Under the pieces are notes generated by a model that did not search any database, was not told the DNA's origin, and saw only the letters and a program-made list of their open reading frames with translations. A program made the translations under genes and the position numbers. DNA of 6,275 nt from an uncultured Collinsella sp. (GTDB lineage Bacteria; Actinomycetota; Coriobacteriia; Coriobacteriales; Coriobacteriaceae): positions 1-6,275 of the forward strand of contig USAX01000116.1 in NCBI GenBank assembly GCA_900552705.1, written 5' to 3'. Shown in pieces: positions 6,114 to 6,275 of the stretch. How positions within the stretch are numbered: the stretch's first letter is position 1; every line of letters starts with the position of its first letter.

Positions 6114-6210
6114 GTGTTCGGCCGCGCCGTTTTGGTTATCATAAGAGAGTTTATGAACTTCCAGCACCGCCGTATCCGGTGAGGGTGCTATAGCAAAAGG
6201 AGGATACCCA
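6114..6210 (+). promoter_or_regulatory. tyrS promoter and leader region
   Basis: This 97-base gap has an AT-rich core, TTTTGGTTATCATAAGAG (6130-6147), where TATCAT (6137-6142) is a plausible -10 without a convincing -35. Downstream, CACCG (6165-6169) can pair with CGGTG (6177-6181), or AGCACC (6163-6168) with GGTGCT (6184-6189); the two pairings exclude each other. A strong ribosome site, AAGGAGG (6197-6203), follows. No T-box is recognisable; the gap is too short for the usual T-box leader. There is no clear terminator for the U32 gene here, so some read-through is possible. Confidence 0.35.
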
Positions 6211-6275
6211 ATGCTGTCTGTTGACGAGCAAATGCGTATCATCACCTCGGGTGCAGCGCAGATCGTCCCCGAGGC
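6211..6275 (+). CDS. tyrS: Tyrosyl-tRNA synthetase, N-terminal fragment (cut by window edge)
   Basis: Only 21 codons and two bases are present, beginning MLSVDEQMRIITSGA and ending IVPE. The helical start followed by an IVPE/VIPE turn is what I recall from the N-terminus of one bacterial TyrS type, where it precedes the KLGVDPTAPDIHLGH catalytic segment; that segment lies beyond the window. TyrS attaches tyrosine to its tRNA in the cytoplasm. The start is supported by AAGGAGG seven bases upstream. The HIGH and KMSKS motifs cannot be seen, so the assignment rests on a short similarity and could be wrong. Confidence 0.65.
   Translation, partial: MLSVDEQMRIITSGAAQIVPE

Noticed and set aside
6114..6210. 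T-box riboswitch before tyrS
   Set aside because: The gap is only 97 bases with no stem I, no T-box core and no terminator with a T-run.

Overview
The window reads as ordinary chromosome of a moderately GC-rich, Gram-positive-type actinobacterium. The best guess is the class Coriobacteriia (Collinsella-like). That assignment is inference, from the mix of an ArgR, a membrane-anchored bifunctional penicillin-binding protein with a Thr/Gly/Pro-rich tail, a two-module U32 protein and the N-terminus of a tyrosyl-tRNA synthetase; no 16S or other marker is present. Strong purine-rich Shine-Dalgarno sites (GGAGGT, AAGGAG, AAGGAGG) precede the genes whose starts are inside the window. No mobile element, CRISPR array, tRNA or rRNA was seen.

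Layout from left to right. (1) 1-1040, plus: a glycosyltransferase family 2-like protein whose reading frame is open to the left edge. Its first base is probably one nucleotide outside the window, and all three usual catalytic motifs look altered. (2) 1041-1172: an AT-rich spacer with a near-perfect inverted repeat just ahead of argR. (3) 1173-1610, plus: the arginine repressor ArgR. (4) 1611-1793: a convergent gap with two intrinsic terminators, one for argR and one for the gene arriving from the right. (5) 1794-3992, minus: a class A penicillin-binding protein (PBP1A type, glycosyltransferase plus transpeptidase) with a long low-complexity tail. (6) 3993-4154: a divergent promoter region. 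(7) 4155-6113, plus: a two-module U32-family protein, related to the RlhA/TrhP/UbiU group of Fe-S proteins. (8) 6114-6210: a short leader with two competing hairpins. (9) 6211 to the right edge, plus: the first 21 codons of what is most likely tyrS.

The genes do not form one pathway. They cover cell-wall polymerisation (PBP), arginine control (ArgR), probable RNA modification or Fe-S chemistry (U32) and translation (TyrS). Each appears to be its own transcription unit, since every junction has a terminator, a divergent arrangement or a spacer of about 100 bases or more. I see no convincing new multi-gene system. The points most worth checking are the degenerate glycosyltransferase, the Asn in the arginine-binding GDDT motif of ArgR, the palindrome before argR, the Cys-rich C-terminal module of the U32 protein, and the tyrS leader.
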